DNA of 64,000 nucleotides. Source: Collybiopsis luxurians FD-317 M1. Taxonomy: Eukaryota; Basidiomycota; Agaricomycetes; Agaricales; Omphalotaceae. The stretch's first letter is position 1. The number at the start of each line of letters is the position of its first letter. Location: positions 213,159-277,158 of the forward strand of contig KN834816.1 of assembly GCA_000827265.1 (NCBI GenBank), in the 5' to 3' direction. Made by a program: the position numbers and the translations under genes. The notes under the pieces are model-generated. The model had not been told where the DNA came from and made no database searches. It worked only from the letters and a program-made list of their open reading frames with translations. Shown one piece after another: positions 24,020 to 33,469 of this stretch.

Positions 24020-25319
24020 TTAATCTACTGTCCCAATGGGCGCATTAACCTGAATCTTCGCGTCCACTTTGTAACTTGGGTCAAAATTAATCTTCACTCC
24101 AGGACGAAAAATTAAGCAATATGTCGATCCACCGAAATGGAACATCCCCAATTTGTCTCCTTTCTTAACCGTTTGCCATGCTTTGACCGTCACCTCATTC
24201 GTCGACACTTCCGCCATACCGACAGAAACGAAACACATCAAGCCGATATCGGGATTGTCGCATTCAATGAAAATCAAGGAACGCGCGGCAACTTGGGTAA
24301 GGAACCCTTGGGAGCGGTTAGGTGCCGAAGTATCTGGGTGGGGGAATCCCATTGCAGGAGATTCTTCGTAATAAGTCCCGGGGACTAACACCGTCTTTAC
24401 AATTTTCCCATTGACTGGGCTATGCCAGCGGTGATAGTCGAATGCACTGAGGAAGGCCTGGCACACTGTACCTCCAACGAATTGTGGAGCAAGTTCATCA
24501 TTGGAAAGCATATGAAGGAGGGAGTACGGCTCCTCCTTGAGCCAAAAATGGTCGAGCTCCTTGACATCTTCCTTTATTGCATAGACAGTTGACTCGCAGG
24601 CGTTGTTAATTATACGATTATCTCCGGCTCCAACGATAGGGCGGATCCCAGGACGGAAGGTTCTAGTGAAGAAGTTATCCCAGGAGGTGTATCCATGATG
24701 CTCAGCACTGGGATCACAGACGAACGTATTGTCAAAGTCGGGTAGGTGATTCTGTGCGCGAGGACCAAACCAGCCATGCTCCCCTTTGTTGAGTACATAG
24801 CAAGACTCCTTCGACGTGAGGAAAGATGTCCAGATATCGAACATCTTTTTGAATTGTCTATTGACCTTGGGATTTGCGAGTGTGGCTAAGCCTGCTGGAG
24901 TGCCCATTGGCCAATCCAGAATAGCACTGATCGGAAACCCGACGTGGTCATGTTCAAGATCAGGAGCTTCAGTAAGGACACATTCGAACAAGCTTAGCAT
25001 TTTCATGTAATTGTGGATCTGTGGCAAAAGATTTTGGTGTCTTCAACTGGATTGCTCCCATGAAGGTACATACTTGTGGCTTCCCCGACAGATCTTTATT
25101 GTAAGGAGGCTTGTTCGGGATCTGTTCAAACATTTCATGGAAACCCCTGTATAGCTCTGGATCCTCCTCGATAAGCTTTCGAAATTCCAGAATAACTGGA
25201 TGCCATTCATGGGCTGCACGTTGCTCCGCTTTGGCCAACTTCTTTTCAAGCCAAGATTCGAGGACCCGGTGATCTTTGGGTAGCCAGCCACCAACCCGAT
25301 GATGGACCAAATGAGACAT
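24020..25319 (-). CDS. PSD/PsiD-like decarboxylase, copy D
   Basis: Exons 25074..25319 and 24020..25018 give 414 residues. It is clearly more diverged than B and C are from each other. The N-terminal domain reads WHPVILEFRKLIEEDPELY, the core YTSWDNFFTRTFRPGIRP and YHRWHSPVNGKI, and the cleavage motif FHFGGST with Ser at about residue 380. The intron sits at the same place as in A-C and has a good donor (GTATGT). A TATA-like TATAAATA lies 147 bp upstream. No UTR intron like that of A-C is obvious. Remnant E is its decayed duplicate. Probably active; substrate inferred only as an amino acid. Confidence 0.87.
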
Positions 25320-26224
25320 TTTACAAGTTTCTGGTAAGAAGTTGTGTGAAGAAGTCAGTCAAGGTTCCGGATAAGATGCGGCGGAAGTTGCGCGACGCAC
25401 TGTATGGGACAGATATGGTTCCTTTGAGAAAGTGGCGAGTATCAACACTCTTGGTATAGAAAGAGTATTTATAGGATAGTCTTCCAGCAGGGAGTGCGTC
25501 GTTTATTGTCGAAGAATGAGATCATAGTTGTACAATGAACATAATCTTCTCCGAGCCGACTATAAAGCGTGAGATAAGCTTGAATTGCGTTCAGATTCAG
25601 CGGAAGCTGGACGCGCGGGAGGTGGGGTCACCTTGTGAGAGCAACGGAAATAGCACTTATAGAGCATCGGATAACCTTGTAGTTGACCGAGAAAAGTTAT
25701 GGAAGAACTTGAGCTAGTAATTGATGTCATGGATCTTGCATGGATTGGATAAATAAATTATTGAATACGCGGTCATAGTCACAGCACGGGATCTGAAGTC
25801 ACATTGTCATCGATGACATTGAGTCAAACATTAGAACAAACGACATACTGTTCCGGCGTCGCCGTGTACATTATTATTACTATCGACTAATCGACGATCT
25901 CGTTGAGACCAAATTCTGGCCGATCCCATCTCTGCGCAGGCTCCCAATCACCATTCAGGCTAGGCCTCACAAAGTACAGATCGGCGTCTATCACTGGCTT
26001 CCTCATTTTGGACAGAGTGACAAATCGAATTTGAGCCATCTGAATTGAACGTCCGCGCAATGCGCTTTGAAAGATCTGGAAATGATTGGCAAACAGGGCA
26101 GCATGGGAATTGTCCTCGCCCTCTGCCTCCGGACGACCTTTGATAAAGAACGATAATTTGAGAAGAATTAGGTTTGAAAGGTTATTTGATATATTCTCGT
26201 AGACGGTACGCATGGTCTTTTGTA
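25320..26224. other. 5' region of PSD-D and 3' flank of F-box gene
   Basis: The part to about 25,860 is the PSD-D promoter region. A minus-strand ORF at 25887-26228 (starting MIQKTMRTVYENISNN) follows directly after the F-box stop and is shared, frameshifted, with block 1. It could be an extra 3' coding exon joined by an unrecognised intron, or 3' UTR; I found no clean splice that connects it. Confidence 0.5.
25466..25473 (-). promoter_or_regulatory. TATA box of PSD-D
   Basis: TATAAATA on the minus strand, 147 bp upstream of the ATG at 25319. The matching site before remnant E is degenerate. Confidence 0.5.
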
Positions 26225-27643
26225 TCACAGGCGTTCTATAATCAGCGCTGTTATCTGAAATTGAGAGTTTCCTGCACTCACAGAAATATCAAAAGTGGAT
26301 TCTCCAACGTCCACGGGACACATGAAGCAGGTCAAGTGAGGACAAGCTTTGATGATAGTCTGCAGAGTTGGCAGCCTAATTCCAACGGGTACTCCAGCGT
26401 TCGCCATTCGAAGGTCCTGGATGAAAAACCAGCGTAAAGTCCGTGTAGACCGAAGCGCGCTCTCCAAAAGTATCTCCTCGGATGGAAGGATGTCGTCTAG
26501 CAGTGTGAGGGACAGAGACCTCACCGGACGAACGCCAGATGAACAGAGAATTACAACGTCATGCAGCAAACCACGAAGCTCTGAAAGTTTGGGAAGGATC
26601 TGGGGATTGACGGGACTGTGTAGTCCAGAAACAGGTATGTCGGGTTGGCCGAAAAATTCGAAACTTGTGACATCTGGGTGGCGAAGGAAAAACGGTTCAC
26701 ACTCGTCGAATAGAAGCGAAGACTCCCAGTGATCGGCCATCATCAGCTCTTTCAGACAGGGAAAAGTAAACGTTTGGTCATTTAAAATGCCTTGGATGGG
26801 CGACCTTCCTGGCATCAAAGAGTCCGGGGAGTCGAAACGGAATTGTGTAAGGTTTGGGCAAGATCTTTGTACTAGTCGAAGAATCTTGGCCACGAATTGA
26901 GGGTCGGCTGGAAAAGATATAACTCAATTCCGCTACGCTCTGATAAGGTATAAAACAACTCACGAGGTGTAATATCCGGTGAGAAATATAGATCGAAGTT
27001 GCGCAGTGCAGGACCACATATCGCTTCCTGAGGATGCAAATTACGTGGGGAACAAACTGTACTCAAGAAAGATACGAACGACAATCGCTAAACTCTTGCG
27101 CATAGTGCTGCTCGGAAAGGGACAAGAGAGACCCACTTCATCGATTGCCGAAAGCACCGAAAAATTGGTGTTTCGGAAGGCGTCAGGAAGGGGAATGTGA
27201 TTGGACCGATATAAGAATCTTTTAAGTCTCTTGGGCGGTGCGTAGAAGATGATATTGTTGGCCGCTGCGGTGAGGAGCTTCTGAAGTGTAACGATATCGA
27301 GAGACATAGACCTTTTCGAAGATTTTCTCCTGAAGATCTTGCTTTGACCGAAAGGGCCGCCTCCAAGAACATACGCAGTGTCCCCATGCACAAAATCAAA
27401 ATCAATACACTTGACGAACGAGGCGGGATGAGGATTGGTAAGAGGAAGTCGAGCTCTTTCCGTCAGAGCGAGCGTGAATAAGGTCGATAGGCCAACTTGT
27501 TCGTAAACCATCGGATTGGCAGCCGCATATGTCCTCCTACACACTTGAGCAAGGGTGCAAAGACTACCAGACTGAGTACTTTCTTTAGCAATTAGATGGT
27601 TCAGTTCGTAAGGTAATTTGGCAAATCCAGAGTCATGATTCAT
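26225..27643 (-). CDS. F-box-like protein
   Basis: Three exons, 27137..27643, 26964..27087 and 26225..26907, keep frame and give 437 residues. The N-terminus (residues 5-50) has the F-box pattern LPYELNHLIA...LCTLAQVCRRTYAAANPMVYEQV, typical of basidiomycete F-box proteins. The remainder is leucine-rich and resembles irregular LRR or solenoid sequence (VQRSCPNLTQFRF, LKELMMADHWE, ACPHLTCFMCPVD). The likely role is substrate recognition in an SCF ubiquitin ligase; the target is unknown. A further 39-nt in-frame intron (GTGAGT...TTTCAG) near 26,255-26,295 is possible. The 3' half was duplicated and decayed at 16.3-16.9 kb. Confidence 0.75.
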
Positions 27644-28018
27644 TGGGAGCTTGAAAGTCTGGCACTCTGATCTATGGTCAATGACGGTGGAAGGAAAGAA
27701 GCTTGGTCAGACTTAAGCAAGTCAGAAGCCGCGTCGCGTCATTTTCGGTCACGGGATCTGAGCTCTCAACGCTCCCAGGCGCTCCCGTACACTTGGGCTA
27801 CTTCAACTTGAACCAAAACCTCCATTTTTGTACACTTAACTTTCTATTCACCCCCACGGAAACTCTTCGTTTTAAAGTAAGCTTCTTCCATTGAATTTGT
27901 GTCGGCGGTTCTCAGCGTGTTTCTGGGCGATTTTCCAAGCCGACATTTGTATGCAATATAAATTGTATCACATTCTACTCTTAGCCTTCAACTACCACCT
28001 TCTCTCTATCAAATCTTT
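27644..28018. other. Divergent promoter region
   Basis: Lies between the leftward F-box gene and the rightward Ser-rich gene. No ORF or RNA gene is supported. Confidence 0.5.
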
Positions 28019-29482
28019 ATGCGTCTGACTCTGAATCCCTCTGCAACCACAATCCACTCTTCCCTGGAACCGTCTGTCCCTCCCGAGCGCAACTCTCGCT
28101 CGAAAACCCCAATTCCTCGTCCAAGTTCTTCTAGATCGCTTTCTTATCTCGCTGGATCTCGAACTCAGTCAGTGGCGAGCCATTCAAACTATACGGCGGG
28201 ATTCTGGAGCTGGAACCCTGAAAAGGCAGAAATGGTTTTTTCCAGGAAAGTTAGGAACAGGGATGATGATCAAGAGGCTTCCAGCGGAAAGGTATGGTCC
28301 TACAGGGCTAATTTATCACTCGGTATTCATTGCAATTCTCAGAGCCCTGCCAAGGTGGGAATTACGACCGAGTCTCCGTCATCAGTTGGATCATCTACGC
28401 TCGCCTCGAGCATAGAACCCAATCTCAGTTCTATACATTGCAATCTGCCTACCGCATGCGAGGTTGATTCACACTATCCGGAGCCATCTTTGCCGACATC
28501 TTCACCTCCCCCGCTACGATTCAACTCCGAGTTCACTGGATGGCTACTCCCAGGCGGTGTCGATACTTCTATTATTGATGAAGACTTTCCTGAACTGCCC
28601 GACCTTTCTGATTCGACTTTCGCTAACACGTCTACTGATTCCGATTTCGTCCCGCCGACGCCTCATCGTAATATTGGTCTGGGTCTGAACCTCGAAGTGC
28701 AAAGGAAAACCAAGATTCTGTGCCACGACGGAATCCTCTCGGAAACATTCTTGGAAGAGACCGTAGCCACTTTGAAGACTCTAGAACTTAACGGCGGAGG
28801 TCTGGATTGTTTTGTACCACAAGAGGTCGATACCAGCGCGAACGTTTTTATCGACACTCCGAAACCTATCAGTAACGGCTTGAAGAATCCCAGTGCTTCA
28901 AGGACCTCTCCTCTCCCGTCTATTCCTCGTACGGCCACTGCCTCAACGAAAAAGTTCAATATGCATCGTACCATCCAATGCTCGGAGGCGAGTCACTTGC
29001 AACACTCGCCAGATTCGCCTGCCCTCATCAAATCTCAAGCTAGTACACCGAAGCTCAAGACGAGGGCCGGGTTCAATAGACGGTCTGGTTCTGTTCCACG
29101 GTTTACTTCTACGTCTCCTCCCAAGCTATCGACCCAGCTTCATAGGTCCATGAGTCTTCAGAGGCGAGGGGGACGTGATGTGACGATTTCTACAATCTCT
29201 AGCGCTTTGAAGAAAAACTCTTCTTCGCCTACGAGCGAGGACGCTTCAAGATCTGCTGTGGGATCAACAAGAGTGTCAGGAGAATTCTCTAACTGTAAAC
29301 GCTCTTCCGTTGGTAGGAGTCTTACTTCAGTTGAAGGCCAACGTGATGAAAAGGGTCCAGATTCGAGTAAAGATAGACATCGGTCGCCTTCGGAACGGCG
29401 GGGAAGGGTGACAGGGGCAAGAGATAGTTCCATAGCATCTGCGCGTTTGCCTTTGGAGAGGAGGAGGATATCCTGGAGGTAG
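28019..29482 (+). CDS. Ser/Pro-rich hypothetical protein
   Basis: One long frame of 487 codons, Ser/Pro/Thr-rich and predicted disordered, with many SP/TP and RxxS sites (for example RPSSSRSLSYLAGSRTQS near residue 38). A 51-nt stretch at 28292..28342 has GTATGG...TTCTCAG ends with CTAAT inside and is a multiple of three, so it is probably an in-frame intron; splicing would give 470 residues. No domain is recognised. The final codons (GGATATCCTGGAGG, stop) are repeated at about 31,438, marking the start of the tandem duplication downstream. A regulatory phosphoprotein is only a guess. Confidence 0.7.
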   Translation: MRLTLNPSATTIHSSLEPSVPPERNSRSKTPIPRPSSSRSLSYLAGSRTQSVASHSNYTAGFWSWNPEKAEMVFSRKVRNRDDDQEASSGKVWSYRANLSLGIHCNSQSPAKVGITTESPSSVGSSTLASSIEPNLSSIHCNLPTACEVDSHYPEPSLPTSSPPPLRFNSEFTGWLLPGGVDTSIIDEDFPELPDLSDSTFANTSTDSDFVPPTPHRNIGLGLNLEVQRKTKILCHDGILSETFLEETVATLKTLELNGGGLDCFVPQEVDTSANVFIDTPKPISNGLKNPSASRTSPLPSIPRTATASTKKFNMHRTIQCSEASHLQHSPDSPALIKSQASTPKLKTRAGFNRRSGSVPRFTSTSPPKLSTQLHRSMSLQRRGGRDVTISTISSALKKNSSSPTSEDASRSAVGSTRVSGEFSNCKRSSVGRSLTSVEGQRDEKGPDSSKDRHRSPSERRGRVTGARDSSIASARLPLERRRISWR

Positions 29483-29834
29483 GCCGGGTTGAATTAGTAC
29501 GAGCCGTGGTCTAGATGAATCTGTAAATTCGAGCGATTTTGTACTTCAGAATTCGGACATTGTATTCATCACTCTCGTAGAACAGTGGAATAGAGGTGAA
29601 TGTGAGCTTCTTTTGTAGATCAAATTTGTGTTCAATGATTTGTCGTGCATTCATTAATATTCAGGTCCCAGGAATAAGGGCGCGAACTGTCACGCGTCGT
29701 CACGATTTGTTGAGATATCACGTGTTGAGTGCTTGCCAATTCAACTATCAACTTCACGGTGATTCCACGCTTTGAAGTTATTGAGTCACCTCGCCCTAGC
29801 ACTGACCTCTCAAAAGCCCCGGAACGGATTCTCT

Positions 29835-30968
29835 ATGCCGTTTACGTTGGAAGGAGAGGATCCCGAACTGGTCAGTACTTGTTAATTGCAAACAAAAGCG
29901 AAACCCACAACTAGCATTTTTCAGTCTACACTTTCTTTCTTTTCGACCCTGACAATTACCGCCAATATCGATAAAGAAAAATCTTTATTCAGCCTTGATT
30001 TGTCTAGGTCAGAGGCATTTCCTTCACGCCGATTTGAGACACACAATTATCTGTTTCATCCGTGCGAGGCCTTCATCGCTTATCCGGTCCCACACGATGC
30101 TGCTCATCTCCAACTTGCGCTAGGTGAATGCTTAGGTGAAGGAAGAACTGGGAAAGTCTATTCAGCTCACGTTCTTGGTCCCTTACCCAATCTTCCTTCA
30201 CCTATCCCGTCCGAACTTGTGGTCAAATTCGCGAAACTAAACCATTGTCGAAACCTTGCTCGTGAAGCTTGGGTATACAACTTCCTTGATAGACAGACCA
30301 AGTATGAACCTGTCGGGACCATCGTTCCTCGGTGTTATGGATTCTTCACGGCCAAGTTGGCCGATTGCGATTTGGATTTGGATTTGGATCCATTAGTCGA
30401 GGATGAGTTACCCTGGTCGATTCCAGAGTGGGAGGAGTATCCTGAACAAGACGATACCCTGACAGACGACAATGAAGACGAGATTGTGGAGCCTTCTGAG
30501 TGGGCACTTGAGGAATGGATAACCAAGGACCGCTCAAAGTGGAACACTTGGGAACCGGATCCTGAAGACCCACTCGTAGCCGTGATCCTATTAGAAAAGG
30601 GTGGTGAAACGTACAGCCAGATCGATGATAAAGATCCACTCGTAAGGTGCGTGTCTGCAAAGTCATCTCTTGTTCTCTTCCTGATTCATTGTTTATACTT
30701 TAGGGAGGATGTTGAACTTGCTCTCTGGGATTTGGTTCATGCAGGTGTCGTTCACGACGACTTTCGCATGGCCAATATCGTACGCGCCCCAACCACAGCC
30801 AAGTTTTGTCGCCGTCATGAGCGGGTGCATCAGTGGTGTATCATCGATTTCAATAGAGCATGGGTCGTAGACCTAGGCAGAGAACAGTTACCATCTGCGT
30901 TAAAGCTTATGCATTCGTTCATAGGTTACCAAGAGATGTACTTTTACGGGTGGAACCCTAACGATTAA
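29835..30968 (+). CDS. Protein-kinase-fold protein, copy 1
   Basis: Three exons, 29835..29870, 29925..30646 and 30704..30968, encode 340 residues. The 36-nt first exon (MPFTLEGEDPEL) is supported by the same structure in copies 2 and 3. Kinase-like landmarks are a Gly-rich loop GECLGEGRTGKV (residues 79-90), ELVVKF with Lys113, a catalytic-loop equivalent HDDFRMANI (residues 270-278) and IIDF with Asp301 in the metal-binding position. A Trp/Asp/Glu-rich insert lies at about residues 150-215. The HxDxRxxN loop lacks the usual HRDLKPEN form, so it may be a small-molecule, atypical or pseudo-kinase; activity cannot be decided. It appears to be a lineage-expanded fungal family. Confidence 0.75.
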
Positions 30969-31139
30969 CTTTTTGCATTCCAATATATTCTGGTACAAGC
31001 ATTCGAAATGCCTTATCAATTCCACGGCTGGTTGAGAACTTCTGCAAAGACGAAAGCAAATTAGACTCGACCCGGCCAAGTTGCAATATTGGAGACCTCT
31101 ATCTTGGAGCGAAAACCCATTTTACCGTCAGACCCTTCT

Positions 31140-31400
31140 ACCGCTGTCTAGAATATTATCATTATGCGTAAAGCTCTACGCAAACAACTGCTTCCAACTC
31201 TGATTAGTATTTCTTCATATTTCGTCTTCCAATCCCAGTTTGTACAATATCGTTTTCACTGGAATAGCAGCTTCAAAGCCATTCGATGTGCCTATGATAA
31301 CAGTTTTCTATAGTCTCGTTAACCTAACACCAAGCTTCAATTTTTTTCTCTATCTCTTCTCTCCAAGTTCGACGAGGACGACAGTCCGACTTCCCATTTA
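31140..31400 (-). pseudogene. Decayed 3' fragment of PLP-homeostasis gene (unit 1)
   Basis: Plus-strand text such as TTCGTCTTCCAATCCCAGTT...AGCTTCAAAGCCATTCGATG matches the 3' end of the intact gene at 39.93-40.12 kb (TTCGTCTTCCTGCTCCCAAA...AGCTTCGAAATCACTCGACATG). This corresponds to the region encoding SMGMSSDFEAALKAGS and after. No open frame survives. Confidence 0.7.
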
Positions 31401-31836
31401 TGTGGTGCCGGTCTGCCCAGTACAAACCAGAGGAAGAGGATATCCTGGAGGTAAGCTGGGTTGAATCAGTACGGGCCTTTTGCACTGCGGTCTAGAATCT
31501 TCTAGATGAATCTATAAATTCGAGCGATTTTGTACTTCACAATTCGGACACTGTAGTCTTCACTCCCATAGAAAATTGGATTAGAGGCGAATCTGAGCTC
31601 CTTTTGTTGATAAATCTGTGTTCAATGATATATCTATCAAAGCCGTTTGCCGTGTATCCAGGTCCCAGGAATGAGGGCGCGAACTGTCACGCGTCGTCAC
31701 GCTATGTTGAGATATCATGCGTTGATTACTTGTCAATTCATTGTTCAACTATCAACTGCACGCTTTGAAATTATTAGTCACCTCGCCTCAATAATTCTTC
31801 GCTTACCGCTGAAAAGTACGCTATAACGGATTCTCT

Positions 31837-32970
31837 ATGTCGTTTACGTTGGAAGGAGAGGATTCCGAACTGGTCAGTACTTGTTAATTGCAAACAAAAG
31901 CGAAGCCCACAACTGACATTTTTAAGTCCACACTTTCTTTCTTTTCGACCCTGACAATTACCGCCAATACTAACAAAGAGAAATCTTTATTCAGCCTTGA
32001 TCTACGTAGATCAGAGGCATTTCCTTCACGCCGATTCGAAACACATAACTATCGGTTTCATCCGTGGGACGCCTTCATCGCTTGTCCGGTCCCACAAGCT
32101 GCTGCTCATCTCCAACTTGTGCTAGGTGAATGTTTAGGTGAAGGAAGAACCGGGAAAGTCTATTCAGCTCACGTTCTTGGTCCCTTACCCAGTCTTCCTT
32201 CATCTATCCCATCCGAGCTTGTGGTCAAATTCGCAAAACTGAACCATTGTCGAAACCTTGCTCGTGAAGCTTGGGTATACAACTTTCTTGATAGACAACC
32301 CAAGTATGAACCTGTCGGGACCATCGTTCCTCGGTGTTATGGATTCTTCACGGCCAAATTGGCCGATTGCGATTTGGATCTGGATTTGGATCCATTAGCT
32401 GAGGATGAGTTACCCTGGTCGATTCCAGAGTGGGAGGAGTATCCTGAACAAGACGATACCCTGATAGACGACAACGACGACGAGTTTATAGAGCCTTCTG
32501 AGTGGGCACTTGAGGAATGGATAACCAAGGACCGCTCAAAGTGGAACACTTGGGAACCGGATCCTGAAGACCCACTCGTAGCTGTGCTCTTATTAGAAAA
32601 AGGAGGTGAAATGTACAACGAAGTCGATGATAAAGATCCGCTCGTAAAGTGCGTATCCGCAAAGTCATCTCTTGTTCTCTTCCTGATTCATTGTTTATAC
32701 TTTAGGGAGGATATTGAACTTGTTCTCTGGGATTTGGTTCATGCAGGCGTCATTCACAACGACTTTCGCATGGCCAATATCGTACGCGCCCCAACCACAG
32801 CCAAGTTCTGCCGCCGCCATGAGCGGGTGCATCAGTGGAGTATCATCGATTTCAATAGGGCTTGTGTCGTAGACCTAAGCAGAGAGCGATTACCATCCGC
32901 GTTAAAGCTTATGCATTCATTCATAGGTTACCAAGAGATGTACTTTTACGGGTGGAACCCTAACGATTAA
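31837..32970 (+). CDS. Protein-kinase-fold protein, copy 2
   Basis: Exons 31837..31872, 31927..32648 and 32706..32970 give 340 residues, same length and intron positions as copy 1 and very similar in sequence. The Gly-rich loop GECLGEGRTGKV, ELVVKF and IIDFNRA are kept. The catalytic-loop equivalent reads HNDFRMANI, where copy 1 has HDD, so one acidic residue differs at the first position after His while the Asp in the HxD place is retained. The surrounding intergenic sequence is also duplicated. Expressed or redundant status is unknown. Confidence 0.75.
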
Positions 32971-33164
32971 CTTTTTGTATTCCAATTCATCCTGGTACAA
33001 GCATTCGAAATGTCTCATCAATTCCACGTCTGGTTATAGTTTTGAGAATTTCTGCAAAGATGAAGGCAAATTAGACTCGACCCGGCTAGGTTGCAATACT
33101 GGAGATCTCTTCGAGCGAAAAACTATTTTACCGTCAGACCCTTTTATCGCCGTCTAGAATATTA

Positions 33165-33420
33165 CGCTATAGCTCTACGCAAACGACTACCTCCAACTCT
33201 TCTTAGGATTTCTTCATCTTTTGTCTTCCTGATCCCAGTTTCAGTTTGTACAATATCACCTTCAGCTGGAATGGCAACTTCAAAGCCATTTGGTATGCCC
33301 ATGATACCGAGTAACAGTTTTTCCTATAGTCCCGTCAACCTCTCGCCAAGCCTCGATTTTCTTCTCTATCTCTTCTCCGTCAGTTCGACGACGACGATAG
33401 TCCGACTTCCCACTGTGACC
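33165..33420 (-). pseudogene. Decayed 3' fragment of PLP-homeostasis gene (unit 2)
   Basis: TTTGTCTTCCTGATCCCAGTT, GCAACTTCAAAGCCATTTGG and GCCCATGATACCGAGTAACAG (plus strand) parallel TTCGTCTTCCTGCTCCCA, GCAGCTTCGAAATCACTCG and GCCCATGCTGAGTAATAG of the intact gene. The match continues over CTTCTC...CAGTTCGACGACGACG. Slightly better preserved than the unit 1 fragment. Not translatable. Confidence 0.75.
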
Positions 33421-33469
33421 ATTTATGTGGCGCCGATCTGCTCAGTACAAACCAAGTACACGCAGAAAG

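Larger units (their letters stand above)
21720..26510. repeat. Segmental duplication, block 2 (intact copy)
   Basis: Contains intact PSD-C, PSD-D and the 3' part of the F-box gene in the same order as block 1. Upstream regions of both PSD genes are also shared with block 1. The F-box gene continues intact beyond the duplicated part to 27,643, so this block is probably closer to the parental arrangement. Borders are approximate. Confidence 0.8.
29460..31435. repeat. Tandem duplication unit 1
   Basis: Starts within the last codons of the Ser-rich gene and carries the kinase-fold gene copy 1 with its 5' and 3' flanks, ending with a decayed fragment of a PLP-homeostasis gene. Unit 2 follows directly at about 31,436-33,455 with the same content. 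Borders are approximate. Confidence 0.85.
31436..33455. repeat. Tandem duplication unit 2
   Basis: Direct repeat of unit 1. It begins with GAGGATATCCTGGAGGTAA, a copy of the Ser-rich gene's last codons and stop. It includes kinase-fold copy 2 and a decayed PLP-gene fragment, and ends near ATTTATGTGGCGCCGATCTG, which parallels ATTTATGTGGTGCCGGTCTG at the end of unit 1. Confidence 0.85.
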
